Assembly: GCF_015277875.1 (NCBI RefSeq)
Contig: NZ_CP063814.1
Span: 496,001 to 560,000, forward strand
Length of the DNA stretch: 64,000 bases
DNA from: Microbacterium luteum
GTDB taxonomy: Bacteria > Actinomycetota > Actinomycetes > Actinomycetales > Microbacteriaceae
Direction of reading: 5' to 3'
Within the stretch, counting starts at the first letter, position 1. Every line of letters starts with the position of its first letter. Below the pieces are notes generated by a model. That model saw only the letters and a list, made by a program, of their open reading frames with translations. It was not told where the DNA came from and ran no database searches. The position numbers and the translations under genes were made by a program. Shown in pieces: positions 7,293 to 16,238 of the stretch.

Positions 7293-10200
7293 GGGCGGTT
7301 TCCCGCTGGGCGTCGCCGGCGGTCGTGCGCCGCAGCGTCAGTCCGCGCGGCGACTCGACGAAGCCGGCTTCGCGCAGGGCCCGGCCGAGGGGCGTGCCGT
7401 AGACGAACGCGCCGTTGACCTGCTCGATCGTGAGGGTGTCCAGCCGTCGTCGGCGCGCGGTGGCGGTGAGGTCGGCAGCAGCCGCCCGGAGCACCTCCTC
7501 GTCATCGGTGAAGGCCAGTGCCGTCTTGCCGCCGCGCTCGAGGTAGAGCGCGAGGTCGCCGTCGACGAGCACCACGAGCCCGCCGGCCTTGCGGCCGGGC
7601 CGGTGCGAGATCTCGGCCAGTGCCGGCCACGGCAGTGCGGCCCCGTACGGGTTCGCAGGGTCGGTGGCCGCAAGCGTCACGGCCGTGCGCGGCGGCGGAT
7701 CGGCGAGACCGGCGAACTCGCGGATGCGGTCGACCGTCGCCGACGCCGCGAACTGCGCGGCCCCGAGCTTCTCGATGACATAGCCCCGCCGGCAGTGGCC
7801 GGCCTCCTCGAATCCAGCGAGCACGCGATAGACCTGGGCGAATCCGCCGGGAACGCCCTCGGACTGCACGGAGCCACGCGTCACGACGCCGTAGCGGTCC
7901 AGCAGCAGGCTCGCCGCGGCGGTGGCGCGCAGCGCCGCATCCGGTTCGGCGTCGGGAACGAGAGACCAGCGGCCCCCGATGGCGGGCGGACGAGGCGGAG
8001 CAGACGCGGACACCCGCGGCAGCGTTGCCCCGCGATACATGCGGGAACGCGGCGTCTTGCGGGCGACCCGATGCGCCTGGGAACCCCCGCCCACGAGCGT
8101 TCGGACGGGCGCGAAGGTGTCGTTGGTCACGCGTCCCGCCCAGGTGAGGCGCCACAGGGCGTCGACGACGGACTGCTCGTTCTCCGCGCCGGCGAGCGAC
8201 TTCAGCTGGGCGGCGAAGTACGCCCCACCGGCCGCAAGCACCTCGATGACGCGAGCGTCGAGGGAGTCCGCGGCGATCTCGACGTCGTCGCGCGTGAGGG
8301 TGAGCGGCGCTGCGTCAGCCGAGTGGAAGGCGATCCACCCGTCTCGGCCCGGGAGCGACCCGTGGCCGGTCCAGACGACCTCTCCCGACGCGGTGAGCTC
8401 GTCGAGCATCGCGGGGGCGTAGTCCCGCACGCGAGAGGGCAGGATGAGCGACTCCCACGCGCTCGCCGGCGCCGGAATGCCCGCGAGCTGCTCGATGACC
8501 GCCGCGAGGCCGTCGATGCCGTCGAGCGGACGCGTGACGTGCTGCCAGACCGGCAGGAAGCGAGCGAACGCCTCGGGTGGCACCGGTTCCACGCTGCCGC
8601 GGATCGCGGCCAGCGACCGCATCCGCAGTCGGCGCAGCACCTCGCTGTCGCACCATTCCGTGTCATCGCGCGATCCGCCGGCGTTCTCCACCGGGAGGAA
8701 GAATCCGCTCGAGATGCGCCCCTGACCCTCGAGCCGCTGCAGCGTGTGACGCGCGACCGCGACCCCCACGCCGAGGCGCTCGGCGACCGCATCGACCGTG
8801 AAGGGTCCGTGCGTCCGTGCGTAGCGGGCCACCAGGTCGCCCACCGGATCGGGGAGAGGTTCGAGGAAGGCGAGCGGAATGCCCACCGGCAGCGCCGCCC
8901 CGAGGCCGTCGCGCAGCCGGCCGGCGTCTTCGATCGCCGCCACCCGGGACGCCCCGGCGATCGTCACGCGAATCGCCCGTCGCGCATCGACCAGCTCGTC
9001 GAGCAGCTGCGCGGCGCTCGCTTCGGAGGCGGCAGCGGCCGGGCCGGTCGGGTCCTGCAGGCGCACGGCGACCTCGCCGGCATCCAGCGGACCGAGCACG
9101 CGCAGCAGGTCGGCGACCCCCTCGACCCCGCGAGCGCGACGGTCGGGATCGAGCTTCTGCGCCTCGCGTTCGAACTGGGCGATGACGTCGGGATCGAGCA
9201 GCTCGCGCATCTCGACCTTGCCGAGCAGCTCCGACAGCAGCGCCGGGTCGACCGACAGCGCCGCAGCCCGACGCTCGGCCAGCGGCGAGTCGCCCTCGTA
9301 CATGAACGCGCCGACATATCCGAACAGCAGGTCGCGGGCGTACGGGGACGGCTGGCTCGTGGTCGTCTCGACGAGGCGGATGCTGCGGTCGCCGATGCGG
9401 CGGGCCACGCGCAGCAGGGCGGGCACGTCGTAGACGTCCTGCAGCACCTCGCGCAGGGTCTCGAGGATGATCGGGAACGTGGGGTAGCGGCGCGCGACCT
9501 CCAGCAGCTGCGCGGAGCGCTGACGCTGCTGCCACAGCGGACTGCGTCTGCTCGGGTTCATCCGCGGCATCAGCAGGGCGCGGGCGGCGCATTCGCGGAA
9601 GCGCGAGGCGAACAGCGCCGATCCGCCCACCTCGTCGGTGACGAGCTGCTCGAGCTCGTCGGGCTCGAACACGAACAGGTCGGCGCCGGGAGGTTCGGCT
9701 GCCGCATCAGGGACGCGCGCGATGATCCCGTCGTCGCTGGCGACCGCCGCTCCCTCGACGCCGAGGCGCTCGCGGATGCGGGCGTTGACGGCGAGAGCCC
9801 ACGGCGCATGCACTTTCATGCCGTACGGTGAATGCAAGATGACGCGCCAGTCGCCGACCTCGTCGCGGCTGCGCTCGACGGTCAGCGTGCGGTCGGTGGG
9901 CACGGTCCCGGTCGCTTCGCGCTGCTCGGCGAGGTAGGTCAGCAGGTTCTCGATCGCGAACCCGTCGAGACCGGCGTCGCCCAGGCGTGCCTCGGCCTTC
10001 TCCCGAGAGGCTCCGGAGAGCTGGCGAGCCATCGTGCCGAGCGCCTCGCCGAGTTCGGCCGGGCGGCCGAGGCCGTCGCCGTGCCAGAACGGCAGCTTGC
10101 CCGGCTGCCCGAACGCCGGGAGCACGTTGACGCGGTCGTGCGTGATCTCGACGATGCGCCAGCTCGTCGTGCCGAGCGTGAAGACGTCGTTGACCCGCGA

Positions 10201-12105
10201 CTCGTAGACCATCTCCTCGTCGAGCTCACCGACGCGGGCATTGCGGGTCTCGCCGGCGACGAAGACGCCGAACAGGCCCCGGTCGGGGATGGTGCCGCCG
10301 CTTGTGACGGCGATGCGCTGGGCGCCGGGCCGGCCGGTCAGGGTTCCCGCGTCGCGATCCCACACGACGCGAGGACGGAGCTCCGCGAACTCGTCGGAGG
10401 GGAACCGGCCCGCGAGCAGATCGAGCGTTGCCTCGTACGCCGAGCGCGGCAGGGTGCGGAACGGCGCGCTGCGGCGCACCGTCTCGAACCAGCCCTCGAC
10501 GTCGATCTCGCCTTGGGCGGCCGCAGCCACGGTCTGCTGGGCGAGGATGTCGAGCGGGTTCTGCGGCACCGCGATCGCCTCGATCTGCCCCGCGAGCATC
10601 CGTTCGGTCACGATCGCGGTGTGGAGCACATCGGCCCGGTGCTTCGGGAAGAGGGCCGCCCGGCTCACCTCGCCCACCTGGTGCCCGGCGCGGCCCACAC
10701 GCTGCAGTCCGGATGCCGCGGACGGCGGCGCCTCGACCTGGATCACGAGGTCGACGGCGCCCATGTCGATGCCGAGCTCGAGGCTGCTGGTGGCCACGAC
10801 GCAGCGGAGGACGCCGGACTTCAGCTCCTCCTCGACCTGCGCGCGCTGTTCCTTCGAGACGGACCCGTGGTGGGCTTTGGCGAGTGCGGGCGCCGCCCCC
10901 GAGGACACTCCCGCCTGTGCCATCATCTCGGCCGGCATCCGGCTCGATGTGGCCGAGTCCGGTGGGCCGGACGGCGGCGCATCCGGCGACGGTGCCTCGA
11001 GCCCGAGCCGGTCGGCGTAGATCTCGTTGAGGCGTCCGGTGAGGCGTTCGCCGAGGCGGCGGGAGTTGACGAAGACGATGGTCGAACGGTGTTCGAGGAT
11101 GCGGTCGACGATCGCCTCTTCGACGTGCGGCCACACCGATCCTGTCATCTCGGTGTTCTCGGCGCCCGCCGAGCCGTCGCCGAACCAGTCCTCGTCGAGG
11201 GGTGTGCCGTCGAGGTCGTCGACGGTTCCCGGATCGGCTGATGCCGGCGCGGCACCGGGTGCGCCACGCGCGGAGGTCGGCGGCGGGGGCGGATTCAGCA
11301 TGTCGTCGACGGGCACGACGACCTTCAGCTCGAACTGCTTGGATGCGCGCGGCGCGACGATCTCGACCGGTTCGGCGCCGCCGAGGAACCGGGCGACCTC
11401 GTCGATCGGGCGTACGGTCGCCGACAGGCCGATCCGCTGCGCGGGACCCGCATCCGGATCGTGCTCGCGGCGCAGGGCGTCGAGCCGCTCGAGACTGACG
11501 GCCAGGTGTGCGCCGCGCTTGGTGGCCGCGACCGCGTGCACTTCGTCGACGATGACCGTGTGCACGTCGCGCAGCGTCTGCCCGGCCTGGCTCGTGAGCA
11601 TCAGGTAGAGCGACTCCGGGGTGGTGATGAGGATGTCCGGGGGCGCTGCGACGAGCTTACGCCGGTCGGCGGACGACGTGTCGCCCGAGCGTACGCCGAC
11701 CGAGACATCGGGCACGCGGATGCCGAGGCGCCGCGCGGACTGCCCGATCCCGACGAGCGGGGAGCGCAGGTTGCGCTCGACGTCGACGCCGAGGGCCTTC
11801 AGCGGCGAGATGTAGAGGATGCGGGTGCCGCGCGCAGGCTCCTTGGCCGCCCGCTTCCGCCCACGCACGGGCGCGGCATCGGGTCGATCGGCCGCGACGC
11901 TCTCGCGGAACACGCGGTCGATGGCCCACAGGAACGCCGACAGGGTCTTGCCGGACCCGGTGGGAGCGACGACGAGGGCGTGCTTGCCGTGCGAGATCGC
12001 CTCCCATGCGCCGCGCTGGGCGTCGGTGGGGCGTGCAAAGGCTCCGCGGAACCAGTCCTGCGTGGCAGGGCCGAACCGCTCGAGCACGTCGCCGGAGCCA
12101 GCCAT
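7285..12105 (-). CDS. lhr: Large helicase-related protein Lhr, ATP-dependent DNA helicase
   Basis: A 1606-residue superfamily 2 helicase. The N-terminus has the Q motif region, Walker A (APTGSGKTLSAF, near residue 50), the DEVH box (IVDEVHAV) and motif III (GLSATV). The second RecA domain has FVNSRR and QRVGRAGHQ. Winged-helix and Lhr-specific beta-barrel domains follow, then the long C-terminal region typical of bacterial Lhr, giving the normal family length. Lhr translocates 3'-5' on single-stranded DNA and unwinds RNA:DNA hybrids; in mycobacteria it is induced by DNA damage. A Pro/Ala-rich insert sits near residues 270-300. It is translationally coupled to nei2. Long open frames on the other strand across this gene are composition artefacts. 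Confidence 0.95.
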   Translation of the reverse strand: MAGSGDVLERFGPATQDWFRGAFARPTDAQRGAWEAISHGKHALVVAPTGSGKTLSAFLWAIDRVFRESVAADRPDAAPVRGRKRAAKEPARGTRILYISPLKALGVDVERNLRSPLVGIGQSARRLGIRVPDVSVGVRSGDTSSADRRKLVAAPPDILITTPESLYLMLTSQAGQTLRDVHTVIVDEVHAVAATKRGAHLAVSLERLDALRREHDPDAGPAQRIGLSATVRPIDEVARFLGGAEPVEIVAPRASKQFELKVVVPVDDMLNPPPPPTSARGAPGAAPASADPGTVDDLDGTPLDEDWFGDGSAGAENTEMTGSVWPHVEEAIVDRILEHRSTIVFVNSRRLGERLTGRLNEIYADRLGLEAPSPDAPPSGPPDSATSSRMPAEMMAQAGVSSGAAPALAKAHHGSVSKEQRAQVEEELKSGVLRCVVATSSLELGIDMGAVDLVIQVEAPPSAASGLQRVGRAGHQVGEVSRAALFPKHRADVLHTAIVTERMLAGQIEAIAVPQNPLDILAQQTVAAAAQGEIDVEGWFETVRRSAPFRTLPRSAYEATLDLLAGRFPSDEFAELRPRVVWDRDAGTLTGRPGAQRIAVTSGGTIPDRGLFGVFVAGETRNARVGELDEEMVYESRVNDVFTLGTTSWRIVEITHDRVNVLPAFGQPGKLPFWHGDGLGRPAELGEALGTMARQLSGASREKAEARLGDAGLDGFAIENLLTYLAEQREATGTVPTDRTLTVERSRDEVGDWRVILHSPYGMKVHAPWALAVNARIRERLGVEGAAVASDDGIIARVPDAAAEPPGADLFVFEPDELEQLVTDEVGGSALFASRFRECAARALLMPRMNPSRRSPLWQQRQRSAQLLEVARRYPTFPIILETLREVLQDVYDVPALLRVARRIGDRSIRLVETTTSQPSPYARDLLFGYVGAFMYEGDSPLAERRAAALSVDPALLSELLGKVEMRELLDPDVIAQFEREAQKLDPDRRARGVEGVADLLRVLGPLDAGEVAVRLQDPTGPAAAASEASAAQLLDELVDARRAIRVTIAGASRVAAIEDAGRLRDGLGAALPVGIPLAFLEPLPDPVGDLVARYARTHGPFTVDAVAERLGVGVAVARHTLQRLEGQGRISSGFFLPVENAGGSRDDTEWCDSEVLRRLRMRSLAAIRGSVEPVPPEAFARFLPVWQHVTRPLDGIDGLAAVIEQLAGIPAPASAWESLILPSRVRDYAPAMLDELTASGEVVWTGHGSLPGRDGWIAFHSADAAPLTLTRDDVEIAADSLDARVIEVLAAGGAYFAAQLKSLAGAENEQSVVDALWRLTWAGRVTNDTFAPVRTLVGGGSQAHRVARKTPRSRMYRGATLPRVSASAPPRPPAIGGRWSLVPDAEPDAALRATAAASLLLDRYGVVTRGSVQSEGVPGGFAQVYRVLAGFEEAGHCRRGYVIEKLGAAQFAASATVDRIREFAGLADPPPRTAVTLAATDPANPYGAALPWPALAEISHRPGRKAGGLVVLVDGDLALYLERGGKTALAFTDDEEVLRAAAADLTATARRRRLDTLTIEQVNGAFVYGTPLGRALREAGFVESPRGLTLRRTTAGDAQRETARA

Positions 12106-12162
12106 CCTCCCATCATGCTCGCTGCCGCCGACATCGGCTCCGGCTTACGCCCGCCCGCGCGC

Positions 12163-12240
12163 ACAACTCCTCACATCCCGAGCGCGGAACGCCCCCGCGC
12201 GTCCGCATCCGGGCGACAGGGCGCGAACGTGAGGAGTTAT
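12163..12240. repeat. Terminal-inverted-repeat element, family A copy 1 (78 bp)
   Basis: The ends ACAACTCCTCAC (12163-12174) and GTGAGGAGTTAT (12229-12240) are inverted repeats with one mismatch, followed by GAAC as in the other copies. It lies between the start of lhr and the 3' end of the ABC-F pseudogene. The interior is unlike those of the other two copies. Confidence 0.8.
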
Positions 12241-12283
12241 GAACCGACGCCGTGTCGGCCGAACGCGGCACGCCCCGTGCCGG

Positions 12284-13415
12284 TCACACCTCGCGCAGAG
12301 AGCCCTGGCGCAGAGCGCCCTCGCGCAGGGAGCCACCGCGCAGCTCCAGGGTGAGGCCGACGCCGATGCGGGCGAGGAAGGCGTCGTCGTGGCTGACCAC
12401 CAGTACGGCACCGCGGTACGCCCGGAGGGCGTCGACCAGCTGATCGACGGTGTCGAGGTCGAGGTTGTTCGTGGGCTCGTCGAGCACCAGCAGCTGCTGG
12501 GGTGGATCGGCCAGCAGCAGACGCGCGAGGGCGACGCGGAATCTCTCTCCGCCCGAGAGCGTCGACACGGGTCGCTCGACCGCCGCGCCGCGGATGAGGA
12601 ACCGCGCGAGCCGGTTCCGCACCTCGGCCGGAGACACGTTCGCGGCTGCATCGCGCACGTTCTGCAGAACCGTCGCGTCCTCGTCGAGGCCGTCCACCCG
12701 CTGCGGCAGATAGCCGATCCGGTCGGTGAGCGCCTCCGCGCGTACGCAACTCCTCAGATCCGGGCTCTTACGCCCGGAATCCGTCGGATCAGGCCCCTCG
12801 AACGCCGTTCGTGAGGAGTTGTGAACGGCGGGCGAGACGATCTGCTCCAGCAGCGTGGTCTTGCCGGCGCCGTTCGGACCGATGAGCGCGACGCGCTCGG
12901 GCCCCTGCACGACCCACGTGCGATCGCCGTCGTTGAGGGTGGCGATGCGCCGGCCGGCGGGAACGCCGGGGTCGGGCAGGTCGATTCGGATGGCGTCGTC
13001 GTCGCGCACGCGCCGTTCGGCCTCATCGAGGGCCGCGCGGGCTCTCGCCTCCTTCTCCCGGCTCTCGGTGCGAAGTCGACCGGCCGAGACCTGGGCGGCG
13101 CGTTTGCGGTTGCCGGCGACGATCGGCGGCACGCGCTTCTCGCGCTCGGCCTTGGCGCCCACCGCCCGCCGACGCGCGATGGTCGTCTCGGCCTCGATGC
13201 GCTGCCGCTTCTCGCGACGCACATCCGGATGCGGGGGCGATCTCGCCCGCGATCAGGCGCAGCAGTGTCGACTTGCCCGACCCGTTGCGCCCGACGAGTC
13301 CGGTGCGGCCCTCGCCGATCGCTCCGGAGACGTCGTCGAGCGCGGGGGAGCCGTCTGACCAGGTGAAGCAGAGGCGGTCGAGGACGACCGCGGAGGTGTG
13401 CGGATGCGCGGGCAT
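12284..13415 (-). pseudogene. ABC-F ATPase with internal deletion, frameshift and repeat insertion
   Basis: Reading begins at 13415 (MPAHPHTSAVVLDRL) with an ATP-binding domain whose Walker A is GRNGSGKST. The frame stays normal only to GEIAPASG (about 13230), where most of the first domain (signature, Walker B) and part of the linker are missing. The sequence continues in a different frame with the linker ([12 protein letters not shown]) and a second domain with Walker [10 protein letters not shown], signature LSGGE and Walker [14 protein letters not shown]. In that second domain a family A repeat element adds about 26 codons in frame between Walker A and the Q-loop (IGYLPQ). Intact ABC-F proteins are about 530 residues; roughly 170 are lost here. 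An assembly error at the deletion cannot be excluded. Confidence 0.85.
12745..12823. repeat. Terminal-inverted-repeat element, family A copy 2, inside a coding frame
   Basis: The arms CAACTCCTCA (12747-12756) and TGAGGAGTTG (12812-12821) are perfect inverted repeats, and the right end continues TGAAC as in the other copies. The interior folds further: TCCGGGC...GCCCGGA and ATCC-GTC-GGAT. The element interrupts the second ABC-F domain without breaking its frame. Confidence 0.85.
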
Positions 13416-13717
13416 GAGGCCCCTTCGAGTGTCGGCGGAACGCACTGACACACGGCGCCGCGGAATGCGGCGGTCCACGGCTCCTGTGGGAATGGCCCGC
13501 CGAAGGGCGGGCGCGGGCGACGGTCAGCGCGAGATGGTCGCGAGATCGTCGAGGGTCTTCACCGGTCGTCCAGACGTCGGGAACAGGGACGCCATGACGA
13601 TAGCGGGGTCGGCCGCACCCCGGCAAGCCCCGGGTCGGAGACGCCCCGCCCGGCGTCGGATGCGTCTCCCGCGCAGGGGGGATGTGCGCCGGGCGCGCGC
13701 CTCGTAGCGTCGTGATC

Positions 13718-13963
13718 ATGACGGATCAGCAGAAGCCGCAGGACGACGGCGGGCGCTCCTTCCCGCCGTTCAACGCCGCCGGTCTCGCGATCGGCATCGG
13801 GCTCGGTATCGCCTTCGGCGTCGCGCTCGACAACATCGGCGCGGGTCTTGCGATCGGCATCGGGATCGGCGTCGCCTTCTCGCTCGCGTTCGGCGCGGCG
13901 GAGGCGGACCGCCGGAAGAAGCGCGATCGCGACGATGACGGGGACCGCGGCGCGTCGGACTGA
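13718..13963 (+). CDS. Small glycine-rich membrane protein
   Basis: An 81-residue protein with one long hydrophobic, Gly/Ala-rich segment (about residues 18-58) that could form two short helices around LDNIG; GIGLGIAFGVAL and GIGIGVAFSLAF form an internal repeat. It ends in a basic then acidic tail (RRKKRDRDDDGDR). ATG at 13718 is preferred over the upstream GTG/ATG because the polar start MTDQQKPQDD then precedes the membrane part. It is convergent with the hydrolase gene 9 bp away. Similar short proteins are widespread in Microbacteriaceae; function is unknown. Confidence 0.7.
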   Translation: MTDQQKPQDDGGRSFPPFNAAGLAIGIGLGIAFGVALDNIGAGLAIGIGIGVAFSLAFGAAEADRRKKRDRDDDGDRGASD

Positions 13964-13972
13964 CCGACTCGC

Positions 13973-14641
13973 TCAGTCCGACAGCGACTCGAGCTGCTTC
14001 TCGAGGAAGACCCGCACGTCGGCCATCTCCTGCTCGGAGACGCTGTGCGTCAGCCCCGGGTACACGCGACCGCTGAGGTCGCTGTGACCGGGCAGCCACT
14101 GCGTGGTGTGGTCGACGAGGAAGCCGGGGATCACCTCGTCGGCCGCCCCGCGCCCCCAGAACACCGGCGGCCGGTTCTCGGCCATGACGGCGTCTCCGGC
14201 GAGCTCGCCCGGAGTGGCATAGCCGGAGAGGTTGACCGCGAAGGCGAAGCGCTCGGGCTGCAGCCGCAGCGCCTGCAGCGAGACGGCGCCGCCCTGGGAG
14301 AAGCCCAGCAGCCCGACCGGCGCATCCGGAGCGACCCGATCGACCCACGAGACGAGAGCGGATGCGGCGGCGGTCACGTGGGCCGGGTCTCGGCCGTCGA
14401 GACCCTCGATGGGGTACCACGAGTGCCCGGGGGTGGGCCATGGCGGCGCAAGCGGGGCGCGCACAGCGGCGTAGGCGAATCCATCGGGCAGGTAGGGCAC
14501 GAGGCCGAACAGGTCGCCCTCGTGCGAGCCGTAGCCGTGGAGGAGGACCAGCAGCGGGCGTCCGGCGCGCGCGGACTCGTCGGCCGACCACAGCACGACG
14601 TCGTGGTCGAGCACGGGCGTGTTCGGGCTCTCGGCGGTCAT
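13973..14641 (-). CDS. Alpha/beta hydrolase, carboxylesterase/phospholipase family
   Basis: The 222-residue protein has the oxyanion segment LLHGYGSHEGDLFG, the nucleophile elbow GFSQGG, the acid in GAADEVIP, and the catalytic His in GLTHSVSEQE. This order and length fit the Abhydrolase_2 (carboxylesterase/lysophospholipase) family. No signal peptide is visible, so it is probably cytoplasmic. It is divergent from the NUDIX gene with 62 bp between starts. The natural substrate cannot be deduced. Confidence 0.85.
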   Translation of the reverse strand: MTAESPNTPVLDHDVVLWSADESARAGRPLLVLLHGYGSHEGDLFGLVPYLPDGFAYAAVRAPLAPPWPTPGHSWYPIEGLDGRDPAHVTAAASALVSWVDRVAPDAPVGLLGFSQGGAVSLQALRLQPERFAFAVNLSGYATPGELAGDAVMAENRPPVFWGRGAADEVIPGFLVDHTTQWLPGHSDLSGRVYPGLTHSVSEQEMADVRVFLEKQLESLSD

Positions 14642-14703
14642 CCGGATATTGTTGCAGGCCGTCCCGACACGCGCCGCGACGGACGGTGGGGTATACAGGA
14701 GGC

Positions 14704-15321
14704 ATGCCGGTCCGCACGCCTGATCCCGACCCGAACGACCGGGACGACGACGGCACGCTGCGCGATCCGCTGCGCGATCTGGGCGGCGATGCGGGCAGCG
14801 CCTCGAATCCCGGATGGCTGAGCGAGGTCGAACTCGCCGAGGCGCGTCGCCGCCTGCCGATGCTCTACGTCGAGGCGGTGCCGGTGCGCACCGACGGCAT
14901 GGGGGCGGTCACCGAGATCGGCATCCTCCTGCGCGCGACGCCGGTCGGTGAGATCACCCGGTCCATCGTGAGCGGCCGGGTGCGCTACGGCGAGACCGTC
15001 CGCGACGCGCTCTTCCGCCATCTCGAGAACGATCTCGGACCGATGGCCTTCCCCCTCCTCCCGCCGCAGCCGGTGCCGTTCACCGTGGCCGAGTACTTCC
15101 CGATCCCCGGGGTGAGCGCCTTCCACGACGATCGCCAGCACGCGGTCTCGCTCGCGTTCGTCGTGCCCGTCACCGGCACGTGCGAACCGCGCCAGGACGC
15201 CCTCGAGGTCACGTGGATGAGTCCCGAGGAAGCGGCCTCCGACGCGCTCGCCGACGAGATGGAGGGCGGCCGGGCCACCCTCATCCGTCAGGCGCTCGCG
15301 AGCGTCGGCTGCCTGCGCTGA
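14704..15321 (+). CDS. NUDIX hydrolase-fold protein (DUF4916-like)
   Basis: The segment VSGRVRYGETVRDALFRHLENDLG aligns with the Nudix box. Part of the usual REUXEE core is altered (FRHLENDLG), so catalytic activity is uncertain. Upstream MLYVEAVPVRT and downstream AVSLAFVVPV complete the mixed beta sheet. This matches a family of actinobacterial NUDIX-related proteins of about 200 residues. The first 35 residues are a polar Asp-rich tail. It is followed after 15 bp by the AlbA_2 membrane protein, probably in one transcript. Confidence 0.75.
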   Translation: MPVRTPDPDPNDRDDDGTLRDPLRDLGGDAGSASNPGWLSEVELAEARRRLPMLYVEAVPVRTDGMGAVTEIGILLRATPVGEITRSIVSGRVRYGETVRDALFRHLENDLGPMAFPLLPPQPVPFTVAEYFPIPGVSAFHDDRQHAVSLAFVVPVTGTCEPRQDALEVTWMSPEEAASDALADEMEGGRATLIRQALASVGCLR

Positions 15322-15336
15322 CCCGGGACGCGACGG

Positions 15337-16176
15337 ATGCCGTACAGCCCGCTGCTGGTCGATTTCGCCGTGGCGATCCCCATCGTCCTGGGTCTCGCCT
15401 ATGTGATCGCCCGGGTCATGCGTCGGCTCTTCGGCCGGCGGCTGCGCCTGGAGATCCGCACGATGACGATCGTGTCGCTCATGGGCCTGAGCGTCGGGAT
15501 CTTCATCGCCGGATGGCTCTTCGCGGGTCTGCGGCTGTGGATGCCGACGACCATCCTGCTCGCGTTCGGCACGAGCCTCGGGCTGTCGTTCGTCGTCGCC
15601 GCCGTCGCGACGGCGTGGGGGCGCGGGCTGCGCGACGTCGACGTTCCCGCGCTGCTCGCCTCGGGTGAGTCCGATCGCGTCGAGTTCAAGGAGACCGCGC
15701 GCTGGAACGTGCGCGAGGACAAGAAGGACGCGCGCATGGAGCTCGCGATCGCCAAGACGGTCGCGGCATTCCTCAACAGCTCGGGTGGCGTGCTGTTGAT
15801 CGGGGCGAACGACGACGGTCACGCCGTGGGGCTGGATCGCGACCTGGCCACCCTGCGCACCCCGGATCACGACCGCTTCGAGCTGTGGCTGCGCGACCTG
15901 CTGTCCACGCTCCTCGGTCGAAACGCCGCGGCGCTGCCGCACATCCAGTTCGCCCCGGTGGGGGATGCGGGCGCCGCCGTGTGCGCGGTGAGCTGCCCGC
16001 CCTCGCCGAAGCCGGTCTTCCTCGTGCGCGCGAAGGACGGCGGCTCGACGGACCTGTGGGTTCGCGTGGGGAACTCGACCCGCTCACTGGGCGTCGACGA
16101 GGCCGTGCAGTACGTGGCGGATCACTGGCGCCCGTCGGTGTGGTCCTGGCTGTCCGGCAAGCCCGCCCGCGGCTGA
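15337..16176 (+). CDS. Membrane-anchored AlbA_2 (Schlafen-like) domain protein
   Basis: Three predicted membrane helices lie in the first 95 residues (LLVDFAVAIPIVLGLAYVIA; IRTMTIVSLMGLSVGIF; TTILLAFGTSLGLSFVVAAV). A cytoplasmic AlbA_2 domain follows (residues ~108-250) with ESDRVEFKETARWN, the AVAAFLNSSGG-like motif KTVAAFLNSSGGVLLIGAND and a VRVGNSTRSL end. AlbA_2 domains resemble Schlafen nuclease/ATP-binding cores and are usually found in soluble regulators or defence proteins; membrane fusion is less usual. It is preceded closely by the NUDIX gene. The role is unknown. Confidence 0.8.
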   Translation: MPYSPLLVDFAVAIPIVLGLAYVIARVMRRLFGRRLRLEIRTMTIVSLMGLSVGIFIAGWLFAGLRLWMPTTILLAFGTSLGLSFVVAAVATAWGRGLRDVDVPALLASGESDRVEFKETARWNVREDKKDARMELAIAKTVAAFLNSSGGVLLIGANDDGHAVGLDRDLATLRTPDHDRFELWLRDLLSTLLGRNAAALPHIQFAPVGDAGAAVCAVSCPPSPKPVFLVRAKDGGSTDLWVRVGNSTRSLGVDEAVQYVADHWRPSVWSWLSGKPARG

Positions 16177-16238
16177 CGGGTACCCGGTACATCCGCGCCG
16201 GTTGTCCCGGCGTCTCGGACCGGCGTCTGCGCGTGGGG

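Noticed and set aside
7102..9831. 909-codon open frame opposite lhr
   Set aside because: It is antisense to a textbook Lhr helicase. In very GC-rich DNA the complement of a real frame stays open; the translation is Arg/Glu/His-rich without domains.
9832..11241. 469-codon open frame opposite lhr
   Set aside because: Same antisense artefact; composition and lack of motifs show it is not a gene.
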